From Nymphaea colorata (taxonomy: Eukaryota; Streptophyta; Magnoliopsida; Nymphaeales; Nymphaeaceae), in contig NC_045142.1 in NCBI RefSeq assembly GCF_008831285.2, positions 17,363,354 through 17,427,353 on the forward strand: a stretch of 64,000 nt of DNA. Direction: 5' to 3'. A program made the translations under genes and the position numbers. The notes under the pieces are model-generated. The model made no database searches. It saw only the letters and a program-made list of their open reading frames with translations, and was not told the DNA's origin. Positions within the stretch are counted from its first letter, which is position 1. Every line of letters starts with the position of its first letter. Shown here piece by piece: positions 46,656-59,496 of this stretch.

Positions 46656-46923
46656 GCCGCTCAAGCCCAATTTTTCTAACCACTGATAATTATAATTAAA
46701 AGGAATGGTTAGATATCTGCTGGTTGGAAAGAGACTAGTCATTAGTTCAATTTTTATGGGCATCAACCTCTTACATGAGCCCAAACGTAGGCATAGGAGG
46801 TGAAGGTAATAGAAAGCAAGGTGGTTCCTCGTAGTTTTCTTTCATTAAAGCTGTAACTACTAACTAGAAGGAAAACCTCTCCACGGATGCAAATGGTGTA
46901 GTTATAGTTTTAATAGTTTAGAG

Positions 46924-47100
46924 CAGTGGCGGTGCTATCCACAAAAATTACTTTATTTACATATATAAACTTCATCAATTTTTAGTTTTTTTTTTTTGCT
47001 GCAAAAGCCTGCCCGAGGAAGCTCACATATGAGTGCCCCCTTAAAGTTTGAAATTTAAACTTACAGTACCCTCAACCAAAAATTTTGAGCTCTGCCACTG
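46924..47100. mobile_element. hAT-like MITE
   Basis: The left end is CAGTGGCGGTGCT and the right end GAGCTCTGCCACTG, an inverted pair. Flanks are GTTTAGAG on the left and GTTTCTAGAG on the right, consistent with an 8-bp duplication that later gained two bases. It is 177 bases with no coding capacity and a poly-T run inside. Confidence 0.65.
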
Positions 47101-47278
47101 GTTTCTAGAGTTTGATTTTCTCATGGACTTAGCCGATCTAAAGCTTTTCCCGTGCATCCTACTCCAAAAAAAATCACCAGATTATAATAAAGAAAGGTTC
47201 CATTACTTAGGTCACGTACTTTGATGCTTAATTAACTCAATATTATCAGGTTTTTTTTTTTTATCGGCTGTTCCTAAA

Positions 47279-47472
47279 CAGGGGCAGAGCCAAAAATAAT
47301 AATAATAATAACTAGGGGGTATTAGCTATACAAGTTTAAATTTTTAAAGAACACTAATATGTAAATAAGAAAAAGTACTTATGAATATCAATATAAAAAC
47401 AAGAAGCTTTTTAGAGTTGGAGTAGACAATATGCAATTGTCCACATGTAGCTCACACCTGTCTCTGCCTCTG
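47279..47472. mobile_element. Degenerate member of the same MITE family
   Basis: The left end CAGGGGCAGAGCCAAAA pairs with the right end TCTCTGCCTCTG. Flanking 8-mers agree at only five of eight positions, so the insertion is old or the limits are off by a base or two. Confidence 0.5.
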
Positions 47473-47534
47473 GTCTCAAATGAATCAACTGATTCAATTC
47501 CATGGCCGCGTCAAGAGTGCCCACATGTTGATGT

Positions 47535-48025
47535 CTTCAGATGTATAGAAAGCTTCACCACCAACCAAAGTGGGTGAATGGGAGGGGACACTGCTGCCCG
47601 GATGAGACACCAAACCCTGCTTACCTCTATGCCTCGGGTTTAGAGCTATGTCGGAAGCTAGATGAAAATAGCACCTGCCACCTTAATTTTACAGCAAAAA
47701 AAAAATGCCCATGAGGATTAAAATGATGACTGAGCTCTCACTGGCTTGCGCTAACACCAACCAAAGTTACAAATCATGTGTAAGTAATCGAAGTTTGGGC
47801 GAGTTCAATAACCATGCGCCTCCTGGCATTAACTAATTAAGAGCAGCCTACCCAAGTCAATTAAAAAAAAAAAGGATCTCATCTTATCGCGCTGGATCTA
47901 CAACTTGAGTTTTCTTGATTATTTGACTAGCATTCATTATAAATATCAAATTTTGTGTACATAAAACTTTTTGAGTTTCGCAAACTATCAGAGTTTCATA
48001 TCTTTTCCTTCTCATTGTCGAATTG
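47535..48025. repeat. Older repeat, copy 2, uninterrupted
   Basis: The fullest copy of the repeat: its left part (47535-47620) matches 36470-36560, and its right part (47640-48025) matches 45858-46510 minus the MITE. It supplies the empty site for that MITE. Confidence 0.7.
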
Positions 48026-49495
48026 TAAAAGATTCTTCTTGGCTGGAGTTTTACATACTGTTTCACTGCACCCAACCATCACCAGCTGTGATCATTGGGC
48101 ACATATTCACATGCAAATTTATTGCGTTCAACAAGAAGCAGGGAATAAATGGATGGGAGCCATATCCCCCAGCCGAGTTGCACCTCAAGAAGCTCTCTCT
48201 CGACACGAATGAGCTCAAGCTTGAGAGCTCGGCTCATGGATCGCTCAACTCAAGCTCGAGTCAAGCTTCACAATGGTTAAGATCAAGATCAGGGGACTGT
48301 GACAGAACGAAACTTTGAAAACTCTTACCCTAATTTTTCTAAGCTTGGAAATTTAGTGAATCGAGTTTAAATGAGTCGAGTTCCTGCAATTCAAACTCTA
48401 AACTCTACCCATTTAACAGCTCGAACGTAAGTTTAATAAACAAGTTTCGTAGTTGTCTTGACTCATTGTTCAACCCTAATTCCAAATGATTATAAACTAA
48501 ATTGATCCGGATGCCGTGGTCTATAATTTAATTGCGAGTTCTTAAATCATCCATCAAAATTATAGCTGATGAGTTGGTCAAATGGTGCTGCCATACATAG
48601 GAGACCTCTTGAACCTCATCAAGAGTTACCCCCACAAGACTGTAATTTATAATTAACATAATTAAAGTTAGTCCAAGTTGCAGCAAGGCAATTTAATGCC
48701 AAGGGAGAGCTGCTTGGAAATCTTGGAGCAATTTGCTTGTCTGCTGTTACTGCAGCTTCAGCGTAGTGTTGGCATGTTGCTCCCTTTTTAAGGCACGGTT
48801 GTCAGATCTCCCCTTAGCGGCTTAATTCCTTGACCAATTATGTGATTTGAACCCAAGCACCATTTCTTTTGGAGAGAAGTAATCGTTTAACCAGAAAGAA
48901 GCCACCACTTGCGAATAAATGAAGATCGCGAATAAATGAAGATCCATTGGAACCAAGCGTGAGGCTTTGAAAAAATAAATAAAATATTTGCATGAAATTT
49001 ACACACTATTATTGTACTTGTATGAATCTGCCCTCCATAAAATAATATGTTGCAGTAGTGTTTTATGAATGTGTTTCGTTTTTTACGGTAAATTCATGAA
49101 ACCTTTAACTGTTTGTGTAATGAAACTTTTAACTGTTTGTGTATTATTATTACGTTGTTACTGTTTCATAAATCTATTTTTAAAAAATTAGTGAGATCAT
49201 AAAACAACATATTCTAATGTTTCATAAATCTGTTGCATTTTTAAGACAAAATCATGAAATAATAATACGTCATGTTATCGTAGATGTACCCTGGAAAAAT
49301 CATCTATACGAAAAAACTCACTTTTGGTATGATCAAACTAAGAACCGGTGCCATGTTCACTTCCATAATCCAAGCTGTGTTTGAGTTGGGTACTCAATCC
49401 GATTATTTTTTTTCAAAAAGGGGCATGTTTATGCGAAGGCTAATTTGATGTTTTAAATATTTTTTTTTATAAATATGTCTTTTATTGCTATGGTG

Positions 49496-49533
<38 letters not shown>

Positions 49534-50460
49534 AATTTAAAGCTCGAAATCATAGTCCATAAATAATCATTTCAATTTAATATTTAGTTCACCTATCTAT
49601 TTGTGCCCTAGTCTACCACCTGGAGGTATATTTAAGACCTGTCATTGCAAGCCCTCTGCCCAATGTTACTCAAAGTCAGAGAGACCGTATCGATAACATT
49701 ATTTCATGGTCATTTAAAAGAGCAGCTCTGCAGTCACCATTGGCGATCATCCTAACGTGGACGCGTGGACGCTTGTTATGAGGACATCTCGTGTTTGGTT
49801 TGATTGGCTTTTCAAAGCATCACCAAAGTTGAAGGGACATTGATTACGAATTTTGAATTCTCACCACGCACAAGCGGGTGATGATCGTTCGTTCAAATCA
49901 CAGAAAAGTTGGGATCAAGTTCACATGAAACTCTGATTTGAACCGTCATCAATATTTGTTCGCCCTTAAATCATATGTTAATTGTCAGCTCCAGTTGCTT
50001 TTTGACTACTTAATTGTCGCAAAATGTCATAAAAAATTGACCTAAACAAGGCCATTTGGCTAATTAAACGGCCAAAAAAATAACGAAAGATTAGATCTAG
50101 ATCTGATTATTAATAATCTGGACTAAATAATTAGTCGGAAATGGGTACATACCCTAATCGGATAAGCACTACCCAACTGCTGATCCGATCCTGTTCATGA
50201 ACAGTTGGATTGGATGTTCTCTATTATTTATGATGCTGACATGCTGTCAGGGGAGCTTCTGGAATTTTCATGTCTATATATCTACATCCAAGCTCTGACC
50301 GAAACCCAGAAAAAATTTTGTGATCCACAGAGGCAAGCAAACTGCCATTGGCTCAATCTCATTCAATTGCATTTATCCTGAACAGGGTGCGTTGTTGAAG
50401 AGGTGTTGGAAAAAGTAATTGCATGTGTCTCATTTAATTTGGAAGAGTAAGAAACACTCC
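48026..50460. other. Intergenic DNA with repeat remnants
   Basis: 48160-48470 is rich in 'gagctcaagctcg' words, as in the element at 57744. 48575-48650 resembles a SINE head weakly ('gatgagttggtcaaatgg'). 49010-49280 carries the 'catgaatctgcc' family. A (TA)n run is at 49499-49527. No gene was recognised. Confidence 0.4.
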
Positions 50461-50462
50461 TC

Positions 50463-50640
50463 CCCCTCTCTCTCTCTCTCTCTTTTGCACACAAACACAC
50501 ACACACATATATATATATATAGAGAGAGAGAGAAAGAGAGAGAGAGAGAGTTGAGTAGAGAGAGAAGAGAAAGAAAGACTGTTCATACCTGTTTTTTTAC
50601 TGAAGCACCAAGAAGAGAAAAGAGAGAGAGAGAGAGTTGA
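50463..50640. repeat. Microsatellite cluster (CT)n, (AC)n, (AT)n, (GA)n
   Basis: Successive CT, AC, AT and AGAG tracts separated by short unique pieces. The long Ser-Leu and Arg-Glu open frames here are artefacts of the tracts. Confidence 0.85.
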
Positions 50641-50749
50641 TAATATGGGTCAGTATGGGCTTTTTCATCATCTCTAAAGATTAGCGTGTGTTTGACATTT
50701 TAAATCATGTTAAAATTTTAAGGTAAATAATTTTTGCAATTATTTTATC

Positions 50750-51130
50750 TGAACGTTAGTGGATAGTCATAAGCTGAATCGGCTGACATAAACCGATACG
50801 GCTCAAACCAACTCCATATGGGCAGATGCTCAATGACCCTAATTCAGGCCTCTGCAATCTCATTGCGGTGAAAGGCTGATACCCAATGTCGTAAAAAATC
50901 CGTTACTGACTCGTATCGAAAACGTTAAAGAATGACTCAAGCATGAGACATGACTCTTTGTATCGGAAACTGATTCTTTAAACCTGAATCGGCCTTGCAT
51001 CGTCAGCAGGATGGGCCGATATGTACTGACCGACCGATACGGGTTGATATGCATTGATGATATTCAGTACCGAGTTATGGTCTGTGGCCTGAATCGGCCC
51101 TTTTTGTCAATATCATGGGGGATAGACTTT
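50750..51130. repeat. 'CCGATACGG' word-rich repeat remnant
   Basis: The words 'aaccgatacgg', 'gaatcggc' and 'ccgatatg' recur in both orientations. This is typical of decayed non-autonomous transposons; no ends were resolved. Confidence 0.35.
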
Positions 51131-52220
<1,090 letters not shown>

Positions 52221-52452
52221 GAATTGAAATAAGTCTGCTACCTTTATGAGCAGTGAGCTTTTGTCAATGAGAAGAGTACACATTATGTGAAACCACAGAA
52301 TTATGCAACAGACGTGTGAACCCACTGTGAAAGAAATGACGGCACGACATTTTCACTTTCAGCCTCCTGCCCGCTGCATTTATGAATAAAAGGCTTCACA
52401 TTCAAGTTGTACAAGTTGTATGTAAATCCCCGGAACTTTTGGGCGTCAGCTG

Positions 52453-52456
52453 TATA

Positions 52457-52488
<32 letters not shown>

Positions 52489-52490
52489 AA
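52453..52490 (+). promoter_or_regulatory. Candidate TATA box within a (TA)n tract
   Basis: A TA run ends in TATATAAA at 52483-52490, about 96 bases before the CASP-like start codon. That distance suits a core promoter with a short leader, but a TA microsatellite makes chance matches easy. Confidence 0.35.
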
Positions 52491-52585
52491 GCAGAGAGGA
52501 AGGCATATACTAAACGCCTTAAGGGTTCAGCTAGCTTCTGGTCTGTGCAGGCCGTCTGTGAGTGGTGAATTCATCGACCGCAGAT

Positions 52586-54582
52586 ATGAATGGTGGTAAC
52601 AAGAAGTTCGGTGATGAAGGGGCGATGAACTCATCGGAGAAGTCAGGTCCGATTCAGGAAGGAGCTGCCAACGTCAACTTTTTCTCCGTAGATTTGGGGC
52701 TCCGGCTGCTGGCCCTGGCGTCGACGATCACCTCCGTCATAGTCATGGTCACCGGGAAGGAGACCAAAACTATTCAGATGCCATTGCTCCTGATACCACT
52801 GACCGTCGTCGCCAAGTTCAACTACTCTCCGGCATTTGTGTAAGCTTTCATCTCTCCCTCTCTCGCTTCTGCCTTTGTTCATCTTGCTCTGCAGATTTCT
52901 GTGTTTGCCCTGCTGTTCGGGATCTGTTGATGGTGAACGTAATCCGTTAAAAATGCAGATCAACGTGTTAACGATAATGGCAGTAAAGAGTTACTTCAAA
53001 GTAAGCGATATTTTCTGGAAATATCTTGTGCTTTGAGAAAAACAAGTTCTTGGGCAGTTTCATTTTTCTGTAGTTGGTGGCAAAAATGATACTAGATCAT
53101 GATTTTGGTAGCATGGCAAATGATCGATAATCATGGATTTGCTCATTAAAGTTGCCCAAGATCGTGAAATCTGTCGCGTTTGATAATGATGTTGGGGCAA
53201 CCAATATTTGTTTATCGAAGAAAGTACTCATTTGCTTGAAGCTCCCAGCCATGTGTAGCTTAAGCCTCTCAACCAATCGCCATTTTTTTTCCTTTCATTT
53301 TCCTTCTAGCCAATTGCTATTTGAAAAATAATATAGTCTTTTTAGATGCGGCTGCCGTTAATAGTCAGCGAATATTTATAGTCTTCATACCAAGTATTAT
53401 CAGCAATTTGGTTGATTGTAAATCACGCAATCTCTTTCTGCTAATTTGTGTCAACTATTCAATCAAGTAGTGAACCTGTACTGCTTATTATAGTTCTGTG
53501 ATGATTTATCAATGCAGTAAAATATATGGAAGGGTTCACGTCTAGGTTTATATATATATATATATATATCCCAAGTTATTTAATTCTGTATGTAGTTCAG
53601 CTCATTCCATCATTTTATGTCCAAGATCCTGAACTATGAAATTCATGGCCTTTATTTCTTTTCGAACTTTCTTCTATGTGATCGTTAATTTATAAGAAAT
53701 AAGAAGATGGAAAGATCTAAAATGGTCATGAGAGTTCGGGCCATTGTGATAATTCACTTTTCTTCAAGGAAAATGAGATATGTGCAATATAGATCTGTGG
53801 TTCTACATCAAGAATTGTTCTATCTAGTGGGGGGAAAATTTTCTAAAATAGTGACAGAGCTAGAAACCAAGGTGATGCGCCGGCGACGGGCTGGCTATGT
53901 AAAAGGCAGCCGGAACTTAAATCTCTCATTGAAGCAAAGTTCATAGCTAGATTCGGACGCAACCTCACAGGGAGAAAGTCTCCCCACCTTCACTCCAATC
54001 AATGAAAGAACGACAACGCATAAAAAGTCTTAAGTTCATTGATTGAATGGGCAACTGCACAGACGGCAAATTCAACCAATAAGGATCTATTTCTCACAAA
54101 ATTGACTACTCGATAAAGATTTATGCATATCTGACATCCACCACTTGTGAAGAGCTAAAGCTCCTGCCAAACCCTTTGACCCCATAAGATACAGAAAAGA
54201 TACAGAATGCACTTTTAATGTCTCAAGGTGCCACCCTTGTGTTTCAACTCATGTAGCGGTGACTCCTCTTTTATGCGCTGCCGCCATAGGAGATCCATGG
54301 TTCTTTAAAGACTAGATACCGATCAGACCCACCCCATGGCATCAACTCCTTGAGAGATGCCAATATCTTTGAACCTTAAGGATGTACATGTGACCTTTTC
54401 ACAAATGCTACGTGCTTTCGTGTGATTGTGTCCCTTCGGCCTTAGGAAAGGTCACCTGTACATAACATCCATCACCTGATTGGCCCTCGAAATACCTCAT
54501 TTTCTTCTCCCCTTGACTAGGGTTCACTTTTCCAACAAGTGTGAGTTAGCAACCTGTCATTTGGGGAACCGTGACAACAATA

Positions 54583-54622
<40 letters not shown>

Positions 54623-56596
54623 ATCAAAGGCATGCGTATACATACAAACAGTCAAAAGCATGCATACACACGCATACATAAAGCAAGCAGACACATCTAC
54701 ACACGTGATATGAAAATGGCTTTTCGAACGTCTTAACATAACTGTTGGGAACAACCCGATTAATCCAAGCGGCTGTGTGATGTTGATGATGCAGGTACCT
54801 TGTGGTGGCCAATAGTTTGGCCTCGCTCTACAATATCTTCGTGCTTTCTATTTTGGCTCCATCCGTGAAGAAAAAAGCGTGCGTTCACACCTTGTTTCGC
54901 CTGGTTGTTCTTGACACGGTAAGTCTTAAAACTATCTTTGCCGCTCTTCTTGTTGCTTTTGTTGTTGTTGTTGTTAATATTGCCAGCGAATTAGCGGATT
55001 TCATTATAAGTAGATATTGGTGGTAGATATATCAACATATAATAATGTTTAAATAATTAAAAATAAGTCAGTCTGAACGTGGCACTCTAGTAACTCCCAG
55101 TAGAACCGAAGTCTGACAACATTCGTTGTCTTTTTTACTCCATGACTTTTCTCTGTTACCCTCGAGGATGAGACCGACCTGATAATAATTTATGCTTCCA
55201 TTTAATGGCGGCCAAGTTCATCAACTTGTTCACTGGATCAGTGGTGATAATGGCATAGGTTCGTGACAGTGGCATAGGTTCGAGACAGTGGCGGAGCAAC
55301 GTTCTGGCTGCCCACAAAATTTATTTTAGTTATATATAGAAATTTCGTTCATTTTCAGTTTTTTTACATACGAATGTTTTTAAAATTTTGATATTTTAAA
55401 TTTAAAGTGCCTTTTAGCCGGAAATTTCTAGCTGTTCGAGAAATCAGAAGTTCATGACTCTGATCTCCTACAACGCCAGTGAGGAAAATGTATGATCTTT
55501 CTTGGATCTTCTAGTTTGTGGAAAGAATGCGTCTTGATCTGCAGCTTCAGCTTTTTGCATTGAGATGTCGTTGTAAGGGATTCGGCGGACACCTGACTGA
55601 TCCGATTCAACTTTTTTACAAATCCAGTTTAATAAGATCTTATATAATTTGATTTAGATTTGGACGTGGGATTCAAGTTCTATTTTCTTGAAATTGATTC
55701 TGTCGCTGACAAGCATAAGATCCGACACTTATGGGGCATTTGATAGCGTTGAATTTGAGATCCTCATGATTTAAAAACCATGGATTTAAGATCCAACCTT
55801 CCTTCCTGCGATCTTAAGTCCAGTCTTGTCTCAATGAAAACAAGTAAAATAAGGTTCTTAAGTATAGAGTTTATGTCTGACCTGAGATCTTTAGTTCGAT
55901 TAACCATGGATCTTATTATGATTTTTATTTTTTTTTGGTACATCAGCCAAAGCATGCCACGCCAGATCCAGATTGCATCCATAAATTTCAAATCCAAAAT
56001 AATCAAACACCACCTTATAGGTAATTGGGTCAGTTTATTGAACCTTAGTCAGATACCAAACTTTGTTTTACATACTGAATTCAAATCTAATTAGTAATCG
56101 AGTTCAAATTTCTTTACCAAATTGTACCAAACATACTCAAATTTCAAAGTTTCATGTCCTGTGCGAAACATTCCAAATTCAAAACTTTCCTGTGAAAATT
56201 TTCATATGGCAAGTTACTTCATCTTCAGAGTACTAACTCTGGAATTTCACGTGAAAATAACGTCGAAATTGCATCTTCGGAATTAATTTTGTCTTGGTTT
56301 TCTTCATGAATATTTTTAAATGACTGCCCCAAGCCATTTGTTGGACCATAATGAACTATAAATGCCTAGTGGCTGAATTTAAATTATTAAGTGTAGCCCG
56401 CGTTGAATAATTCAACTTACCTTAAGTTAATAATCTTTAAATAATATATAATCCTCATTGAACTAATAATCATTACTTAACAGCTTAAACTTTGTTCATT
56501 GAACAATAATATCCTCTGAAACCCTAACAGCTCACTCAATACGTCAACCTTTTATCTGTTCATTTGTTAGGTGAATAGGTGTTCACTCTCTTTCTC

Positions 56597-56659
<63 letters not shown>

Positions 56660-58537
56660 ATCATAAATATTTAAATTTATTAATGAAAATCGAGACAGGG
56701 CACCTGTCCGTCTGCCAGACTGCCTCTTGAGAATATAATATTAGTTTTCCCATTAATTGGATGTAATGGATCGATGAGTTGAGAAATTTACTTTCCAAGG
56801 CCGACTAGTTACCCGTAATTCGGAGAAACCATTTATATTTTCCAGTTCTGGAACTAAACCGAACGCAGCTATCGTCTCTACGTTAATTGTCAAATGCAAA
56901 GCCCTTTTTGATGACGAAAACCAGCTTTTGGAGTTCTCCATGTTCTCGAAATTGGAAAATCTCGTTTGATACAAGATGGTGTATAAAAATAATAACCAGA
57001 GATTGTGCTTGGTGGGAAAGTTCCTTAATTATTTTGCAGCTTTGAAATTCAAAAACATGTAACACCTTGGTATTAAAAAAAAATTGGAGCCTAAAATTTA
57101 ATATTGTATTTTATTTTTTATACATTTCACAGCCGAATCTGGTCTTTCTGCAAATTAATGCAAGGTGGAGAGAGACGGAAATAGTCAATTTCCCTCATGC
57201 TCAGCAATTTAATGCATATAATTAATTAATGATAACCTCCCTACTTTGCTCAATTCAAGGCATAGTTTACACTTGGACCTCCCCCGGCCATATGACAGTC
57301 TGGCAATCTATCTATACATATATATGCACATTGAGAGGGTGGGAGGAAAGCCAACTTGCCACTTTATATATATACTACTACTACGTAAATCAGGGATAAA
57401 AAACTAGACCCCTTAAAATTGGTTTTTTTAACTTTTTAAAATTAGTATAATATTATTGATATTATCTTAAGAATGATTTGATGAAAAACATATTCAATTC
57501 ATCACCGTTTATGTCTAAATGTGTTTTTTTAGTAATCTCACAAGATTATCGGATCTTATAATATCAAAATTTTGATGGTAAAAATATTAATATTTTTCAT
57601 AAAAATATCTTAGACTAAATCATGCTTTATGTTGAATTAACTACTGTTGAAAAAAAATATTAGGATGCTCAAATTTTTTAAATTAGTTTTTTATCTAATT
57701 ATGAACAATTTGAGGGATTGGTTTGTCCCTGGCCCAACTAAGCAGGGATGTGCAATAAGTAAGCGGAGCTCGAGCTCAATTCGAGTTTTATGAGAAGAAC
57801 TCAATTTCAACTCGGGAAGCCCAGTCATAGCTCCAGCTCAACTCCATTTGGTTCGCACATTTTTTTTTTCCTTTAAATGAAAATGAAAAGCCTACAAAAT
57901 GGTATTAAAATTCTTCAAAATCACTTATATAATACCCATGAAGCTTAACAAACAGGATATACATGAGCCAAGTTCAGTTTAGACAAGTTGGGTTTATGTA
58001 ACTCGAATTCGACTCATTTATAAACTTGAGCTCAACTTGTTCAGTAAAATTCGACTCATTTATAAACTTGAGCTCAACTTGTTCAGTAAACAAGTCGAGC
58101 TTGCAAGGGCAAGTTCAACTCAAGCCCAAGTCGTTTCGACTTATTATACATCCTTACACCCAAATGGTGTATGACGAAGGGCACTTTAATCATTTTGAGC
58201 ACTCAAACTCTTTGTTTATGTTTGGCACCTGAACATCTAAATACATTGTTTTCCTTTTGTTTCCCAGTGTTACATATGTGGCTAACTATCGCAAATGGGA
58301 TATCGTAATGTGCAGTTGATGGCAGGGATAGTTGCCTCTGCTACAGGTGCTTCTACTGCCGTAGCTTATGTTGGCCTGAAGGGCAACTCTCATGTGCAAT
58401 GGAACAAGATCTGTAATGTTTTCAATGGCTTCTGCCACCATGTCGGAGCTTCGTCCTTTCTATCCCTCCTTGCTTCCATCTGCTTTGTCTTGCTTATTAT
58501 GACCTCGGCGTACTCGATCTATCGTCGCAGCCGCTGA
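52586..58537 (+). CDS. CASPL1: CASP-like protein, four membrane spans (CASPL1 type)
   Basis: Three exons (52586-52839, 54795-54918, 58316-58537) join in phase to 199 residues with GT-AG introns (donors gtaagc and gtaagt). The start is the ATG at 52586; the open frame extends upstream only through a GTG. Four hydrophobic segments lie near residues 36-56, 83-104, 117-143 and 172-194, with a short polar N-terminus. Arg40 in span 1 and Asp125 in span 3 are the conserved charged pair of the CASP/CASPL family. Cys159 and Cys166 lie in the last extracellular loop. The phrases [20 protein letters not shown] and [17 protein letters not shown] are family hallmarks. By family knowledge it is a plasma-membrane protein able to form scaffold domains; specific function is unknown. 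Intron 2 (3.4 kb) is full of transposon debris. A (TTG)n run follows in the 3' region. Confidence 0.95.
52840..54794 (+). other. Intron 1 of the CASP-like gene
   Basis: Begins gtaagc and ends tgatgcag. It contains (TA)n runs at 53551-53570 and 54580-54622. The middle (53700-54550) holds sequence of unknown origin with an unsupported open frame at 53707-53946. The phase is 2, shared with the acceptor side of the pseudogene at 32160. Confidence 0.85.
55285..55440. mobile_element. Truncated CAGTGGCGGAGC-type MITE
   Basis: CAGTGGCGGAGCAACG gives a good left end, and the AT-rich body with 'aattttgatattttaaattt' fits the family. The right end is not recognisable. Just before it is a small tandem duplication of 'cataggttcg(t/a)gacagtgg'. 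Confidence 0.45.
55732..56014. mobile_element. Tourist/PIF-like MITE in intron 2
   Basis: The left end TGGGGCATTTGATAGCGTTG pairs with the reversed right end GGTGGTGTTTGATTATTTTG. Flanked by TTA on both sides (55729-55731 and 56015-56017). Length 283. The inner arms share 'gatcttaa' and 'ggattt' words, so the element is largely foldback. It is related to the outer element at 31207-31795 in the opposite orientation. Confidence 0.7.
56602..56653. repeat. (TA)n microsatellite
   Basis: A pure TA run of about 52 bases inside intron 2. Confidence 0.9.
57390..57743. repeat. AT-rich dispersed family member in intron 2
   Basis: It carries 'atcagggataaaaaactaga' at one end and 'ggtttgtccctggcccaact' at the other. 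These form an inverted pair and match the 'agggacaaaa'/'ttttgtccct' ends of copies near 34480-34745. Confidence 0.5.
57744..58156. mobile_element. hAT-like element with GAGCTCGAG-rich body
   Basis: AGGGATGTGCAATAAGTAAG on the left pairs with the reversed right end AAGGATGTATAATAAGTCGA. The body is rich in 'gagctc', 'actcga' and 'tcaactcaag' words. A 42-bp tandem duplication lies within (58006-58089). No clear target duplication was found. Its right end is only about 160 bases before exon 3. Confidence 0.6.
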
Positions 58538-58617
58538 TCGGCATGACCCCATGCAAAACCCAGCCGGATGTGCCATACGATCACAGTGTTTCATTGCTTG
58601 AATTTGCTTAGGCTTTG

Positions 58618-58660
58618 TTGTTGTTGTTGTTGTTGTTGTTGCTGCTGCTGCGGCTGCTGT
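58618..58660 (+). repeat. (TTG)n(CTG)n run in the 3' region of the CASP-like gene
   Basis: About eight or nine GTT triplets pass into GCT triplets, about 80 bases after the stop codon, probably in the 3' untranslated region. Confidence 0.85.
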
Positions 58661-59199
58661 AGTTTGAGGCTTAGTGGCTGGTGTTGTGGCTTCAGGGAGC
58701 TGGCTGTGATTGTGAATTGTATAATGGATTCATTATCAACGTTGGTTTGCATGTATGCTTCTTGCTTGGACTTTTGTGTAAGATTTCTTGCTTGTGTATG
58801 TGCATGTGTTTGCATGTACGTATGTGCTTAGAAGGGATTGATCTTAACAGATTTTATATGATAGACTTGTTTGGTTGGCATCTAGTAATTGGATGGGCCG
58901 AGTATATGTGAGTATTAATTTTATACTACTATTAGAGGAGATCGAGTTGCAACATATATGCATTAAAAAGAAAAAAAGAAGGGGGAAGTTGGGGTACTGT
59001 GGAAAAAAAGAAATGTCTTTTTTGGACTTTTAATTGTCCTTGTAGGGGAATTCGCTTTTAATGACTAGGGGTATTTTGGTCATTGCACACTACTGTACAC
59101 AATTTTTCTGTACATAATCAGCTTCGATGTTGGAGGGAAGTAAATCAAACTACTTGGTTTATGTTTTGGTTTTGGGTGAGCGAGGGCCGCCCACATGAG
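58661..59199. other. 3' flank of the CASP-like gene up to the retrotransposon
   Basis: Likely contains the end of the 3' untranslated region. No clear poly-A signal was fixed and no other gene was seen. Confidence 0.35.
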
Positions 59200-59496
59200 T
59201 GTCAACCCTAGTGTATTTGTAAAAAGGAAGCGAAGAAGAAGAGAAAGCAGGAAATTTTAACGTGGTTCAGCCAGTGAGTTGGCCTACGTCCACAATGAAG
59301 TTTTTCTCCCTCAATCTCTCACGCACAGTGAGAGGGAGAGCTTTCTTTATTTATTGAATGGCCATGACAATCTAGATCCACAATTTTAGGATCTTGATTA
59401 CATTCCACAATCTTAGGAGGAGGATTACAATCATCATCATTCTATATTTTAGGAAGGGGCAGATCTTCTTGTTCTGCGTTTATCGCTTTCTTAACA
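59200..59496 (-). repeat. 3' LTR of the large copia element
   Basis: On the minus strand it starts TGTTAAGAAAGCG right after a polypurine-like TTGTGGGGCG and ends CTAGGGTTGACA. TGTTAA and TTGACA give near-inverted TG...CA ends. Length 297. The sequence contains 'aacgtggttcagcc', a phrase common in plant copia LTRs. The other LTR lies beyond 64000, so the pair cannot be compared. Confidence 0.7.

Larger units (their letters stand above)
54919..58315 (+). other. Intron 2 of the CASP-like gene, transposon-filled
   Basis: Begins gtaagt and ends taatgtgcag. Contents in order: a GGCGGAGC-type MITE fragment (about 55285), a Tourist-like MITE (55732-56014), a (TA)n run (56602-56653), an AT-rich family member (57390-57750) and a hAT-like element (57744-58156). 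It is much longer than intron 1. Confidence 0.85.

Noticed and set aside
52562-52585. Upstream GTG start for the CASP-like protein
   Set aside because: Plant nuclear genes initiate at AUG; the first in-frame ATG is at 52586 and gives a family-typical length.
53707-53946. 79-residue open frame in intron 1 of the CASP-like gene
   Set aside because: No domain, and the splice sites around it are fully explained by exons 1 and 2.
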